From NCBI GenBank assembly GCA_965116715.1, contig OZ220724.1, positions 3,534,001 to 3,598,000 of the forward strand: a DNA stretch of 64,000 nt, written 5' to 3'. Positions 14,051-23,645 of this stretch are shown piece by piece. The notes under the pieces are model-generated. The model ran no database searches. It saw nothing but the letters and a program-made list of their open reading frames with translations, and was not told the origin of the DNA. Source of the DNA: Poriferisodalis sp965116715. Its GTDB lineage: Bacteria; Actinomycetota; Acidimicrobiia; Acidimicrobiales; Poriferisodalaceae. A program made the position numbers and the translations under genes. Numbering within the stretch: the first letter of the stretch is position 1; the number at the start of each line of letters is the position of its first letter.

Positions 14051-15504
14051 GTGAGCGGGCGAGCCGTGGGCGGAATCGGGAAGGGCAAGGCGGTCTGGCC
14101 CATCAGCGCCTCGTCGACCGCGGCAGCACATGCCCGGCCCTCGGCAATGGCCCACACGATCAGGCTCTGGCCGCGGCCCATGTCGCCGCACACCCACACA
14201 CCGTCAACGCTGGTGCGGTAGTCGTCGTCGCGCACCACGTTGGAGCGCGCATCAGTCTCGACGCCAAGCTGGCTCAGCAGGCCCTCCTGCTGCGGCCCGA
14301 CGAACCCCATCGCCAGCAGCACGAGCTCGCATTCCAGCTCGAAGTCGGTGCCTTCCACCTCCGCGAACCGGCCTTCGCTGAACACCACCTCGTGCGCGCG
14401 CAGCGCCCGCACCGCACCCGCGTCGTCGCCCAGGAACTCCTCGGTGTTGACCGAGTAGACCCGGTCGCCCCCTTCCTCATGAGCCGAGGAAACCCGGTAC
14501 ACCATCGGGTAGGTCGGCCACGGGTTGGCTGAGGATCGCTCATCGGGCGGCCGCGGCAGGATCTCGAACTGGTGGATCGACGCAGCGCCCTGGCGGTGCG
14601 CGGTGCCCAAGCAGTCGGCGCCGGTGTCGCCGCCGCCGATGATCACCACGCGCTTGCCCTCGGCACTGATGGGCACGTCGGCCGGGTCGAGGTCGCCTTC
14701 CTGGGCTTTGTTGGCCCACGGCAGGTACTCCATCGCCTGGTGGATGCCGTGGAGTTCACGGCCGGGGATCGGCAAGTCGCGCCACTGGGTGGCGCCGCCG
14801 GCCAGCACCAAGGCATCGAAGCCGGCTTGCAGGTCGGCAACCGGGATGTCCACGCCGACCTCGACGCCGGTGCGGAACTTCGTCCCCTCGGCGCTCATCT
14901 GGTCGAGACGCCGTTCGATGTGGCGCTTCTCCATCTTGAACTCGGGAATGCCGTACCGCAGCAGGCCGCCGAGACGGTCGGCGCGCTCGAACACCGTGAC
15001 GTCGTGACCGGCGCGGGTCAGCTGCTGCGCCGCAGCCAACCCGGCCGGCCCTGAACCCACGACGGCCACGCTGCGGCCCGTGCGCACGGCGGGCAATTCG
15101 GGGCGGACCCAGCCCATCTCGAAGGCTTTGTCGATGATCGCGACCTCGACCTGTTTGATCGTGACCGGATCGGCGTTGATGCCCAGCACGCAGGCACCTT
15201 CGCACGGTGCTGGGCACAGGCGGCCGGTGAACTCGGGGAAGTTGTTGGTTGCGTGCAGTCGCTCGATGGCGTCGTGCCAGCGGTCGCGGTACACCAGGTC
15301 GTTCCAGTCCGGGATGATGTTGCCCAGCGGGCAGCCCGAATTGCAGAACGGCACGCCGCAATCCATGCAGCGGCTCGCCTGGGTACGTAAGTCCTCATCG
15401 GCGAACGGCTCGTACACCTCGCGCCAGTCGCGCAGGCGCACCGGTACCGGACGCCGCGTCGGCAGTTCCCGGCCATGTCTCATGAAGCCCCGGATGTCAC
15501 CCAT
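14047..15504 (-). CDS. gltD: Glutamate synthase (NADPH) small subunit
   Basis: 485-residue beta subunit of GOGAT. It passes electrons from NADPH through FAD and Fe-S clusters to GltB for glutamate formation from glutamine and 2-oxoglutarate. The N-terminal cluster cysteines are seen in CMDCGVPFCNSGCPLGN and in CPAPCEGACVLG. FAD binding is VAVVGSGPAGLAAAQQL, the NADPH site VVIIGGGDTGADCLG, and the C-terminal flavin motif GVWVCGDMGRGQSLIVWAI. AGGGG precedes the ATG. It lies 56 nt after gltB and overlaps the following amidohydrolase by 4 nt. Confidence 0.97.
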   Translation of the reverse strand: MGDIRGFMRHGRELPTRRPVPVRLRDWREVYEPFADEDLRTQASRCMDCGVPFCNSGCPLGNIIPDWNDLVYRDRWHDAIERLHATNNFPEFTGRLCPAPCEGACVLGINADPVTIKQVEVAIIDKAFEMGWVRPELPAVRTGRSVAVVGSGPAGLAAAQQLTRAGHDVTVFERADRLGGLLRYGIPEFKMEKRHIERRLDQMSAEGTKFRTGVEVGVDIPVADLQAGFDALVLAGGATQWRDLPIPGRELHGIHQAMEYLPWANKAQEGDLDPADVPISAEGKRVVIIGGGDTGADCLGTAHRQGAASIHQFEILPRPPDERSSANPWPTYPMVYRVSSAHEEGGDRVYSVNTEEFLGDDAGAVRALRAHEVVFSEGRFAEVEGTDFELECELVLLAMGFVGPQQEGLLSQLGVETDARSNVVRDDDYRTSVDGVWVCGDMGRGQSLIVWAIAEGRACAAAVDEALMGQTALPFPIPPTARPLT

Positions 15505-15560
15505 GCGCGGCCCCTGTGCTGGACCTGTGGCGGCTGCGCCAAGACACCGAGTGCGGTTGC

Positions 15561-18500
15561 CTAGCCATGCGCAGCCGCCATCACTGCCTCGTCAGGGTCC
15601 TGGCCGAGCTCGGCGGCTGCTGCGCGTGCCTCGAGCACGCGCCGGTAGTCCTTCGGCATCACCTTGCGGAAGCTGCGCACCTCGCTGTGCCAGCGACGCA
15701 GGATGCGCTGCGCTGGGGTCGAATCGGTCTCGGCGAGGTGTTGGCGCAGCACGGCCCGTACCTCTGCTGCGTCGGCGTCATCGAGCTGGGGCTCCAGATC
15801 GACCATCTCGGAGTTCAGGTTCCGCCAGAAGACGTCGTCGGGGTCGTAGACGAATGCCACCCCTCCGGACATGCCGGCGCCGAAGTTGCGTCCGACGCTG
15901 CCCAGCACCACCACCATGCCGCCGGTCATGTACTCGCACGCGTGGTCGCCCACGCCCTCGACGACGGCGGTGGCCCCGGAGTTGCGCACGCAGAAGCGCT
16001 CGCCGACAGTTCCCCGGATGTATGCCTCGCCGCCGGTCGCGCCGTAGAGGATGACGTTGCCGGCGATGATGTTGTCTTCGGCCACGAATGCGGCATGCGT
16101 CTCCCGAGGCGGCCGCACCACCAGGCGCCCGCCCGACAGACCCTTGCCGAGGTAGTCGTTGGCGTCGCCGTAGAGCCGCATCGTCAATCCGCGAGGCACG
16201 AATGCGCCGAAGCTCTGCCCGGCGGATCCGTTGAAGGTGAGGTCGATCGTGTCGTCGGGCAGGCCGTCTCCGCCGTGGGCCGACGTGATGCGGTGGCCCA
16301 GCATGGTGCCGACCGTCCGGTTCACATTGCTGATCGGCAGCTCGGCGCGCACCAGCTCTCCGTGTTCCAGCGCGGGCTCAGCCAGCTCGATGAGCCGGCG
16401 GTCGAGCGCCCGCTCCAGACCATGGTCCTGGCTCTGCGAGCAGTAGCGATCTTGCGGCCAGGGCGTCTCGGGCTCCGCCAGGATCGGCGACAGATCCAGG
16501 CCGTGCGCCTTCCAGTGAGCAACCGCAGCGGTGGTGTCCAGGCGGTCCACCCGCCCGATGGCCTCGGGCAGCGATCGGAAGCCCAGCATCGCCAGGTACT
16601 CGCGCACCTCTTGGGCGATGTACTCGAAGTAATTCACGACGAACTCGGGTCGGCCGCCGAAGCGCTTGCGCAGCTCACGGTTCTGGGTTGCGACACCCAC
16701 CGGGCACGTGTCCAGATGGCAGACGCGCATCATGATGCAGCCCGAGACGACCAGCGGCGCTGTGGCGAAACCGAATTCCTCGGCACCCAGGAGTGCCGCC
16801 ACGATCACGTCGCGGCCGGTCTTCAGCTGGCCGTCGGTCTGCACCACGATGCGGTCGCGCAGCCCGTTCAGCAGCAGCGTCTGCTGAGTCTCGGCAAGGC
16901 CCAGCTCCCACGGCGCGCCTGCGTGCTTCAGCGACGTCAGCGGCGACGCTCCCGTGCCGCCGTCGTGCCCGGAGATCAGCACCACGTCGGCCTTCGCCTT
17001 CGAGACGCCTGCGGCCACGGTGCCCACGCCCACCTCGGCCACCAGCTTCACGTGAACGCGTGCTGCGGGGTTGGAGTTCTTGAGATCGTGGATGAGCTGC
17101 TTGAGGTCCTCGATCGAATAGATGTCGTGGTGGGGTGGCGGGCTGATGAGCCCGACGCCGGGCGTGGAATGACGGGTCTTGGCGATCCACGGCCAGACCT
17201 TGGGTCCGGGCAGCTGCCCGCCCTCGCCGGGCTTGGCACCCTGGGCCATCTTGATCTGCAGGTCGTCAGCGTTGGTCAGGTACTCCGAGGTGACGCCGAA
17301 GCGTCCCGAGGCGACCTGCTTGATGGCTGAGCGCCGCAGGTCGCCGTTGGGGTCGGGCACGTAACGTTCGGGGTCCTCGCCGCCCTCGCCGGTATTGGAC
17401 TTGCCCCTGATGCGGTTCATGGCGATCGCCAGCGTCTCGTGCGCCTCCGCGGAGATGGAGCCGTAGCTCATCGCTCCGGTGGAGAACCGCTTCACGATCT
17501 CGCTGACCGGCTCGACCTCGTCGATGCCGATGGGCCCGCCGGGCGCTGGACGGAGCTCGAACAGGCCCCGGAGCGTCGCCAGCTCGGTGGACTGGTCGTC
17601 CACGAGCTGCGTGTACTCCTTGAAGACCTCGTAGCGGCCGGCGCGGGTGGAGTGCTGCAGCTTGTAGACGGTCTCGGGGTTGAACAGGTGGTACTCGCCC
17701 TCGCGCCGCCACTGGTACTCGCCGCCGGCCCACAGGTCACGGTGCGCCGCCTCGGTGGGGTTGTCGAGGTAGGCGAAGCGGTGGCGCTCGGCCACCTCGG
17801 CGGCGAGCACGTCCAGACCCACGCCGCCGAGCTTGGATGTCGTTCCGCTGAAGTAGCGGTCGATGAGGTCGGCGCCCAGGCCCACGGCCTCGAAGACCTG
17901 TGCCCCGGTGTAGCTGGCCACCGTCGAGATGCCCATCTTGGACATCACCTTGAGCACACCCTTGGTGCACGCCTTGATGTAGTTGCGCTTCGCGGTGCGG
18001 TGGTCGACCTCGGTGATGACGCCGCTGCGCACCATGTCGTCGATGGACTCGAAGGCGAGGTACGGGTTGACGGCGCTGGCCCCGTAGCCCAGCAGCAGGG
18101 CCATGTGATGCACCTCGCGGGCATCGCCGCACTCGGTCACCAGGCCCACCATCGTGCGGGTCTTGTTGCGCACCAGGTGGTGGTGCACGGCGCCCGTCAG
18201 CAGCAGCGAGGGGATCGGCGCATGCTGGGAGTCGCTGTAGCGGTCCGAGAGGATGATGATCCGCGAGCCGCCGGCGATGGCCTCGTCGACTCGCTCGCAG
18301 ACCTCCGCGATCGCCCGTTCCATGCCCGGACCGCCCTCAGCCACCGGGTACAGGCCGTCGACCGCGAACGGGCGGTACTGCTGCGCGCCGCCGGAATCCT
18401 CGTCGATGACCAGGTCCTCGTCGATGTAGGCGATCTTGGCGAGGTCCTCATTCGACAGGATCGGGTAGGGGAGCACGATCTGCCGGCACGATTCCGGGCC

Positions 18501-20219
18501 GGGCGCCAGCAGGTTCGCCTCCGGGCCGACCTTGGCCTTGGTAGAGGTGACCAGTTCCTCGCGGATCGCATCCAGCGGCGGGTTCGTGACCTGCGCGAAC
18601 AACTGGCTGAAGTAGTCGAACAGCAGCCGCGGCCGCTTCGACAGCACCGCGATCGGCGTGTCGGTGCCCATCGACCCGATCGGCTCAATGCCGGTGCGGG
18701 CCATCGGCGCCACCAGAATCCGCAGTTCTTCGGTCGTGTAGCCGAAGGTGCGTTGGCGCAGCGTCACCGAGGAGTGCTGAGGCGTCAGGCTGAAGCGAGG
18801 CGGCAGGTCCTCCAGGTGGGCGAGCCCGTCGGCAAGCCAGTCCCCGTACGGCTCGGCGGTCACCAGGTCACGCTTGATCTCGTCATCGCCCACGATGCGG
18901 CCCTGTGACGTGTCCACCAGGAACATGCGCCCCGGCTGCAGGCGGCCCTTGCGCACGATGCGGGCCTGGTCAACCTCGGCGACGCCGACCTCCGACGCCA
19001 TGATCACGAGGCCGTCGTCGGTGACCCAGTATCGGGAGGGCCGCAGGCCATTGCGGTCGAGCACCGCACCAACGACGGTGCCGTCGGTGAAGGCGATGCT
19101 GGCCGGGCCGTCCCACGGCTCCATCAGCGAGGCATGGAACTCGTAGAAGTCGTGCTTGTCCTGAGGCATGCGGGCGTGGTTCTCCCACGCCTCAGGGATC
19201 ATCATCAGCACGGCGTGGGGCAGGCTCCGCCCGCCGAGATGGAGCAGCTCGAGGACCTCGTCGAAGCTGGCGGTGTCAGACGCGCCGGGGGTGCACACCG
19301 GATAGGTGCGCTCCAATTGGTTCCGCCCGTCGGGGTCGGTGAACAGCGGGCTGGACAGCGTGCCCTCGCGGGCGCGCATCCAGTTGCGGTTCCCCATCAC
19401 CGTGTTGATCTCGCCGTTGTGGGCGAGCATGCGGTAGGGGTGCGCGAGCGGCCACGAGGGGAAGGTGTTGGTGCTGAAGCGCGAATGCAGCAGGGCGAGC
19501 GCGGATTCCACGCGCGGATCGGTCAAGTCGGGATAGAACTCCGCGAACTGGCTGCAGGTCAGCATCCCCTTGTAGATCAGGGTGCGGCACGACAGTGACG
19601 GGAAGTACGGCGCAGGATCGATCTCGTGCTCGGTGCGCTTGCGGGCGACGTAGACACGGCGTTCGAGCGCCAGCCCGTTCAGCCCTTCGCGGCTCGGGGC
19701 GGCGACGAACAGCATCCGGAACACCGGCATAGGGTCGGTGGCGAACTTGCCGAGCGACGAGGCATCGGTGGGCACGTCGCGCCAGCCGAGGACGCCGAGC
19801 CCCTCGTCGACCATGATCGCCTCGATGGCTGCGGCAGCAGCATCGGGGTCGCTGCGGGGCAAGAACGCCGTGCCGACCGCGTAGTGACCGGCTGGCGGGA
19901 GCTCGAACTCGCAGACATCGCGGAGAAACCGGTCGGGCACCCCGATGGTGATGCCGATGCCGTCGCCGACGTTGGCCTCCGCGCCCGTGGCGCTGCGATG
20001 GTCGAGATTGACCAGGCACTGCAGCGCCTGATCGACAACGGCGCGGCTCGGCACCCCGGACATGTCGGCGACGAAGCCCACGCCGCACGAGTCATGCTCG
20101 AACGCCGGGTCGTACAGGCCCTGCGCGGGCGGCGGCGCTTCACATGGGCCGATGCGCACGGCAGGACGATCCTGCGCGCGTGGCGCAGTCTGGATGGCCG
20201 CGGTGTCATTCGTGGGCAT
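15561..20219 (-). CDS. gltB: Glutamate synthase large subunit
   Basis: 1,552-residue alpha subunit of glutamate synthase. After a roughly 50-residue leader, the class II glutamine amidotransferase begins at HDSCGVGFVADMSG; that Cys becomes the N-terminal nucleophile after processing. Next come the central domain, the FMN-binding synthase domain (for example GRFGVTSEYLTNADDLQIK, GHDGGTGASPLTSLKHAG) and the 3Fe-4S cysteines in CIMMRVCHLDTCPVGVATQ. The C-terminal beta-helix repeats (GGRLVVRPP, GATGGEAYIRGTVGERFCVRNSG) complete a full-length protein. ATG 20219 is chosen as the first ATG close to the family start; the frame is open 26 codons further. It is divergent from argC. Confidence 0.97.
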   Translation of the reverse strand: MPTNDTAAIQTAPRAQDRPAVRIGPCEAPPPAQGLYDPAFEHDSCGVGFVADMSGVPSRAVVDQALQCLVNLDHRSATGAEANVGDGIGITIGVPDRFLRDVCEFELPPAGHYAVGTAFLPRSDPDAAAAAIEAIMVDEGLGVLGWRDVPTDASSLGKFATDPMPVFRMLFVAAPSREGLNGLALERRVYVARKRTEHEIDPAPYFPSLSCRTLIYKGMLTCSQFAEFYPDLTDPRVESALALLHSRFSTNTFPSWPLAHPYRMLAHNGEINTVMGNRNWMRAREGTLSSPLFTDPDGRNQLERTYPVCTPGASDTASFDEVLELLHLGGRSLPHAVLMMIPEAWENHARMPQDKHDFYEFHASLMEPWDGPASIAFTDGTVVGAVLDRNGLRPSRYWVTDDGLVIMASEVGVAEVDQARIVRKGRLQPGRMFLVDTSQGRIVGDDEIKRDLVTAEPYGDWLADGLAHLEDLPPRFSLTPQHSSVTLRQRTFGYTTEELRILVAPMARTGIEPIGSMGTDTPIAVLSKRPRLLFDYFSQLFAQVTNPPLDAIREELVTSTKAKVGPEANLLAPGPESCRQIVLPYPILSNEDLAKIAYIDEDLVIDEDSGGAQQYRPFAVDGLYPVAEGGPGMERAIAEVCERVDEAIAGGSRIIILSDRYSDSQHAPIPSLLLTGAVHHHLVRNKTRTMVGLVTECGDAREVHHMALLLGYGASAVNPYLAFESIDDMVRSGVITEVDHRTAKRNYIKACTKGVLKVMSKMGISTVASYTGAQVFEAVGLGADLIDRYFSGTTSKLGGVGLDVLAAEVAERHRFAYLDNPTEAAHRDLWAGGEYQWRREGEYHLFNPETVYKLQHSTRAGRYEVFKEYTQLVDDQSTELATLRGLFELRPAPGGPIGIDEVEPVSEIVKRFSTGAMSYGSISAEAHETLAIAMNRIRGKSNTGEGGEDPERYVPDPNGDLRRSAIKQVASGRFGVTSEYLTNADDLQIKMAQGAKPGEGGQLPGPKVWPWIAKTRHSTPGVGLISPPPHHDIYSIEDLKQLIHDLKNSNPAARVHVKLVAEVGVGTVAAGVSKAKADVVLISGHDGGTGASPLTSLKHAGAPWELGLAETQQTLLLNGLRDRIVVQTDGQLKTGRDVIVAALLGAEEFGFATAPLVVSGCIMMRVCHLDTCPVGVATQNRELRKRFGGRPEFVVNYFEYIAQEVREYLAMLGFRSLPEAIGRVDRLDTTAAVAHWKAHGLDLSPILAEPETPWPQDRYCSQSQDHGLERALDRRLIELAEPALEHGELVRAELPISNVNRTVGTMLGHRITSAHGGDGLPDDTIDLTFNGSAGQSFGAFVPRGLTMRLYGDANDYLGKGLSGGRLVVRPPRETHAAFVAEDNIIAGNVILYGATGGEAYIRGTVGERFCVRNSGATAVVEGVGDHACEYMTGGMVVVLGSVGRNFGAGMSGGVAFVYDPDDVFWRNLNSEMVDLEPQLDDADAAEVRAVLRQHLAETDSTPAQRILRRWHSEVRSFRKVMPKDYRRVLEARAAAAELGQDPDEAVMAAAHG

Positions 20220-20339
20220 CGGCGACGTCCCGGTGAGTTGAGTCAGTGCCCGTGTGGGGCTCGATGAGTGCAGGGACGTCGTTGGCCCTGGGAACAAGCA
20301 GCCTACCGAGGCAGAGCCGGACGGCAGTCGAGCAGGTGC

Positions 20340-20370
20340 TGAATAATTTTACATATTGATGCATAGTTGG
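20340..20370 (+). promoter_or_regulatory. Candidate ARG box(es) upstream of argC
   Basis: TGAATAATTTTACA (20340-20353) is a striking AT-rich island and resembles the ArgR half-operator pattern TGAATTTTTATTCA. A weaker second site, TGATGCATAGTTGG (20357-20370), follows after 3 bp, the usual spacing of paired ARG boxes. argR is encoded in the operon downstream. The site lies between divergent gltB and argC. The second box is a poor match. Confidence 0.5.
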
Positions 20371-20419
20371 ACTGCGCACCTGATACAGTGGCGTCGATCC
20401 CGCAGACAGGCACGCCTCA

Positions 20420-21499
20420 ATGAACGCCTCCATGAACACAGAAGACACACCGCAGGTGACCAGCGATTCGCCGGTGCGCGTGGGCATCGTTGGCGCGTCC
20501 GGCTACACGGGCGCGGAACTGCTGCGGCTGGCAGCGGCGCATCCGTCATTCGATGTCGTCGCCGTCAGCGGGGACACGCAGGCAGGTGCCGCAGTCCGCG
20601 ATCTGTATCCCAGCCTGGCGGCCGACTTCGGCGACCTGCGCTACTGCGCGTACGAGCCGGAGATCTTCGTCGGGCTCGATGCGGTGTTCCTGGGCCTGCC
20701 GCACATGGCGAGCGCACCGGTTGTCGCCGACCTGTACAAGCGGGTCGGCTGCGTGGTCGATCTGGGCTCGGATTTCCGACTGACCGACGCCGCGCTCTAC
20801 CCGCAGTGGTACGGCACCGAGCACCCCATGCCGGAGCTGCTGGGCGAGTTTCCCTACGGCCTTCCCGAACTCGACCGCACCTCACTGCGCGGCGCCGCGG
20901 GCATCGCGGTGCCGGGGTGCTACCCCACGGCGGCTGCACTGGCGTTGACGCCGTTCGTCCGCGGGGGCCATGTCTCGACGACGGGGGTGGTGGTGGATGC
21001 CGCATCGGGCGTCAGCGGCGCGGGCCGTGCGCCCAAGCCCAACACGACGTTCTCCGCGGTCGACGAGGATTTCGTGGCGTACGGCCTGCTGGATCACCGC
21101 CACACGCCCGAGATCGAGCAGGCAACCGGGTGCCAGGTGCTGTTCACCCCGCATCTGGCACCGATGGTGCGCGGCATCCTGGCGACCTGCTACGCCAGGC
21201 CGCTGCCGGATTCGATGGGTGGCTTGACCACCGACGATGCGCTCGGCGTGCTGGCAGATTTCTATGCGGATGAGCCGTTCGTCGTGGTACATCGTGACGC
21301 CCCGCACACCAAGGCCACGCTCGGTGCGAATACGTGCCATCTGAGTGCGAGGGTGGATCCCCGCACTGGCTGGCTGGTCGTGCTCAGCGCCATTGACAAC
21401 CTGGTCAAGGGTGCGTCGGGCGGGGCGGTGCAGTGCGCCAACCTCGCGCTCGGACTCCCCGAGACCTCCGGCCTGCCGACGACAGGACTGATGCCGTGA
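20420..21499 (+). CDS. argC: N-acetyl-gamma-glutamyl-phosphate reductase
   Basis: 359-residue NADPH-dependent reductase that makes N-acetylglutamate semialdehyde in arginine synthesis. The N-terminal nucleotide motif is VGIVGASGYTGAELLR; the active-site Cys is in VPGCYPTAAAL and the catalytic His is probably in FTPHLAPMVRG. It is the first gene of the arg operon. ATG at 20420 or 20432 could be the start; neither has a strong ribosome-binding site. The stop overlaps argB as GTGA, so argJ, which often sits here in actinobacteria, is absent. Confidence 0.97.
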   Translation: MNASMNTEDTPQVTSDSPVRVGIVGASGYTGAELLRLAAAHPSFDVVAVSGDTQAGAAVRDLYPSLAADFGDLRYCAYEPEIFVGLDAVFLGLPHMASAPVVADLYKRVGCVVDLGSDFRLTDAALYPQWYGTEHPMPELLGEFPYGLPELDRTSLRGAAGIAVPGCYPTAAALALTPFVRGGHVSTTGVVVDAASGVSGAGRAPKPNTTFSAVDEDFVAYGLLDHRHTPEIEQATGCQVLFTPHLAPMVRGILATCYARPLPDSMGGLTTDDALGVLADFYADEPFVVVHRDAPHTKATLGANTCHLSARVDPRTGWLVVLSAIDNLVKGASGGAVQCANLALGLPETSGLPTTGLMP

Positions 21500-22392
21500 T
21501 CGATGCCGAACACGCCCAGCAGGTCGAGCGTGCAGAACTACTCGTCGAGATGCTGCCGTACATCAGCAGATGGCGCGGCAAGGTCGTGGTGGTCAAGTTC
21601 GGCGGCAACGCGATGGTCGACACTGAGCTGACCGACGGCTTTGCCGCCGACATCGTGCTGCTGCGTCAGATCGGTCTGGCGCCAGTCGTCGTTCACGGCG
21701 GCGGGCCGCAGATCGGCGATCTCATGGCGCGACTCGGCAAGACCTCGGAGTTCCGTGACGGTCTCAGGGTGACCGACGCAGAGACGCTGGACATCGCACG
21801 CATGGTGCTGGTCGGCAAGGTCAACCGCGACATCGTCGGCGCCATCAACGTGCACGGACCGCTGGCCGTGGGCATCTCGGGCGAGGACGGCCGGGTCATC
21901 ACCGCGACCGCCCGGAATCCCGATCTGGGATTCGTGGGCGAGGTCACCGATGTCAACACCGACCTGCTGGAGCGTCTCCTCGCCGAGGGGTTGATCCCGG
22001 TCATCTCGACGATCGGTGCCGACGCCAAGGGGCAGGCATACAACATCAATGCGGACACCGTGGCCGGCGCTGTGGCCTCGGCGCTGAAGGCCGAGAAGGT
22101 GGTCTACCTGACCGACGTCGCAGGGCTGCTCGAAGATGTCGACGATCCCGACTCGCTCGTACGCCGGACGACGGCCGGCTCGCTTGCCGCCCGGCTGGCC
22201 GGCGGGCAGATCGCGGGCGGCATGATTCCCAAGATCGAGGCCTGCATCAGCGCCGTGCGCAACGGCGTCAACAGCGCGCACCTGCTCGACGGCCGTGTCC
22301 CGCACGTCGTGCTGGTCGAGCTGTTCACCGATGCCGGCGTCGGCACGATGATCACCGACGACCGACCGACCGAGAGGTTCACTGCGCCATGA
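21496..22392 (+). CDS. argB: Acetylglutamate kinase
   Basis: 298-residue amino acid kinase that phosphorylates N-acetylglutamate, usually the arginine-feedback step. Signature segments are VVVKFGGNAMVD, VVVHGGGPQIGDLMARLG, and NINADTVAGAVASALKAEKV followed by YLTDVAGLLED; GGMIPKIEA lies near the end. The N-terminal helix (about 1-25), characteristic of arginine-sensitive hexameric enzymes, is present. The GTG start at 21496 overlaps the argC stop; a longer frame from 21433 lies inside argC. Confidence 0.97.
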   Translation: MIDAEHAQQVERAELLVEMLPYISRWRGKVVVVKFGGNAMVDTELTDGFAADIVLLRQIGLAPVVVHGGGPQIGDLMARLGKTSEFRDGLRVTDAETLDIARMVLVGKVNRDIVGAINVHGPLAVGISGEDGRVITATARNPDLGFVGEVTDVNTDLLERLLAEGLIPVISTIGADAKGQAYNINADTVAGAVASALKAEKVVYLTDVAGLLEDVDDPDSLVRRTTAGSLAARLAGGQIAGGMIPKIEACISAVRNGVNSAHLLDGRVPHVVLVELFTDAGVGTMITDDRPTERFTAP

Positions 22393-23645
22393 CCGACCCA
22401 ACACGACCGCAGGCTGCTCATGCAGCGGCCATGGGCGCTGCAGCGCTGGAGCACTGCCCTCTCATGCCCACCTACGGTCCGCCGCCGGTGCAGTTCGTGC
22501 GCGGCAGCGGCTGCGAGTTGTATGACCGCGACGGCAAGCGCTACCTGGACTTCCTTGCCGGGCTGGCAGTCACGTCGCTCGGCCATGCCCATCCGGCAGT
22601 TGCCGAGGCAATCAGCGAGCAGGCGCGCACGCTGCTGCACGTGTCGAATCTGTTCGGCACCGAGCCGCAGGTGGAGGTTGCCCAGACGATCGACCGGTTG
22701 CAGGGCGGCGGCGGCCAGGTCTTCTTCTGCAACAGCGGCGCCGAGTCGCTCGAAGGGGCGATCAAGCTGGCGCGCAAGCACGGCGGCCGCGGCCGCTACG
22801 TCGTGGTGAGCGCGCTGCGGTCGTTCCACGGGCGCACACTGGCGACCCTGCATGCCACCGGGCAGCCCGAGAAACACGAGACGTTCCAGCCGTTGCCCGA
22901 AGGCTTCCGACACGTTCCCTACAACGATGCGGATGCCCTCGAAGCAGCGCTCGATCCGAGCTGCTGCGCAGTGCTGCTCGAAGTCGTCCAGGGCGAGGGC
23001 GGCGTGAATGTCGCCGACCGCGACTACCTGCACCGCGTCCGTGAGATCTGCGACGAGCGCGAGATGGCGTTCATCGTCGACGAGGTGCAGACCGGCCTCG
23101 CCCGCACCGGCGAGTGGTTTGGGTGGCACCACCACTTCGACCCCGCCGGAGGGCCGGCCGGGGCCGCGCGACCCGACATCGTGACCATGGCCAAGGCACT
23201 CGGCAACGGCGTGCCCATCGGTGCAGTCTGGGCGCGTCGAGAGGTGGCCGCAGCGTTCCAGCCCGGCGACCACGCGACCACCTTCGGCGGGCAACCGCTG
23301 GCTGCGAGTGCAGCGCGCGCAGTGCTGCGCACGATGGAGGCCATCGATGCGCCAGCGGTGGCTTCTGCCCGCGGCGAAGAACTTGCCGGCAAGCTCATGG
23401 GCGTTCCCGGCGTCGTCGACACCCGAGGCCTCGGCCTGCTCATTGCGGCCGAGCTCGACACCGATGCCGTCGGCCGCAGCGGTCCCGAGGTGGCTGCGGC
23501 GTGCCTCGAGGCCGGTCTTGTGGTCAATGGGATCACCCCGACGGCCGTGCGTTTCGCGCCGCCGCTGGTCGTGTCCCCCAAGCAGATCGACGAGTGCGTG
23601 GCGATCTTCGCGAGCGTGCTCGCTGGCAGCGGGCAGCCGGGCTGA
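22389..23645 (+). CDS. argD: Acetylornithine aminotransferase
   Basis: 418-residue class III PLP aminotransferase that converts N-acetylglutamate semialdehyde to N-acetylornithine. The segments YLDFLAGLAVTSLGHAHPAV, FCNSGAESLEGAIKLARK, AFIVDEVQTGLARTG and the PLP-lysine region TMAKALGNGVPIGA are clear. The start overlaps the argB stop (ATGA) and its stop overlaps the argF start by one base, so the operon is tightly coupled. Confidence 0.96.
   Translation: MTDPTRPQAAHAAAMGAAALEHCPLMPTYGPPPVQFVRGSGCELYDRDGKRYLDFLAGLAVTSLGHAHPAVAEAISEQARTLLHVSNLFGTEPQVEVAQTIDRLQGGGGQVFFCNSGAESLEGAIKLARKHGGRGRYVVVSALRSFHGRTLATLHATGQPEKHETFQPLPEGFRHVPYNDADALEAALDPSCCAVLLEVVQGEGGVNVADRDYLHRVREICDEREMAFIVDEVQTGLARTGEWFGWHHHFDPAGGPAGAARPDIVTMAKALGNGVPIGAVWARREVAAAFQPGDHATTFGGQPLAASAARAVLRTMEAIDAPAVASARGEELAGKLMGVPGVVDTRGLGLLIAAELDTDAVGRSGPEVAAACLEAGLVVNGITPTAVRFAPPLVVSPKQIDECVAIFASVLAGSGQPG

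Noticed and set aside
15516..18908. Long plus-strand frames (604 and 489 codons) across gltB
   Set aside because: Antisense shadows of gltB; no start signal or recognisable domain.
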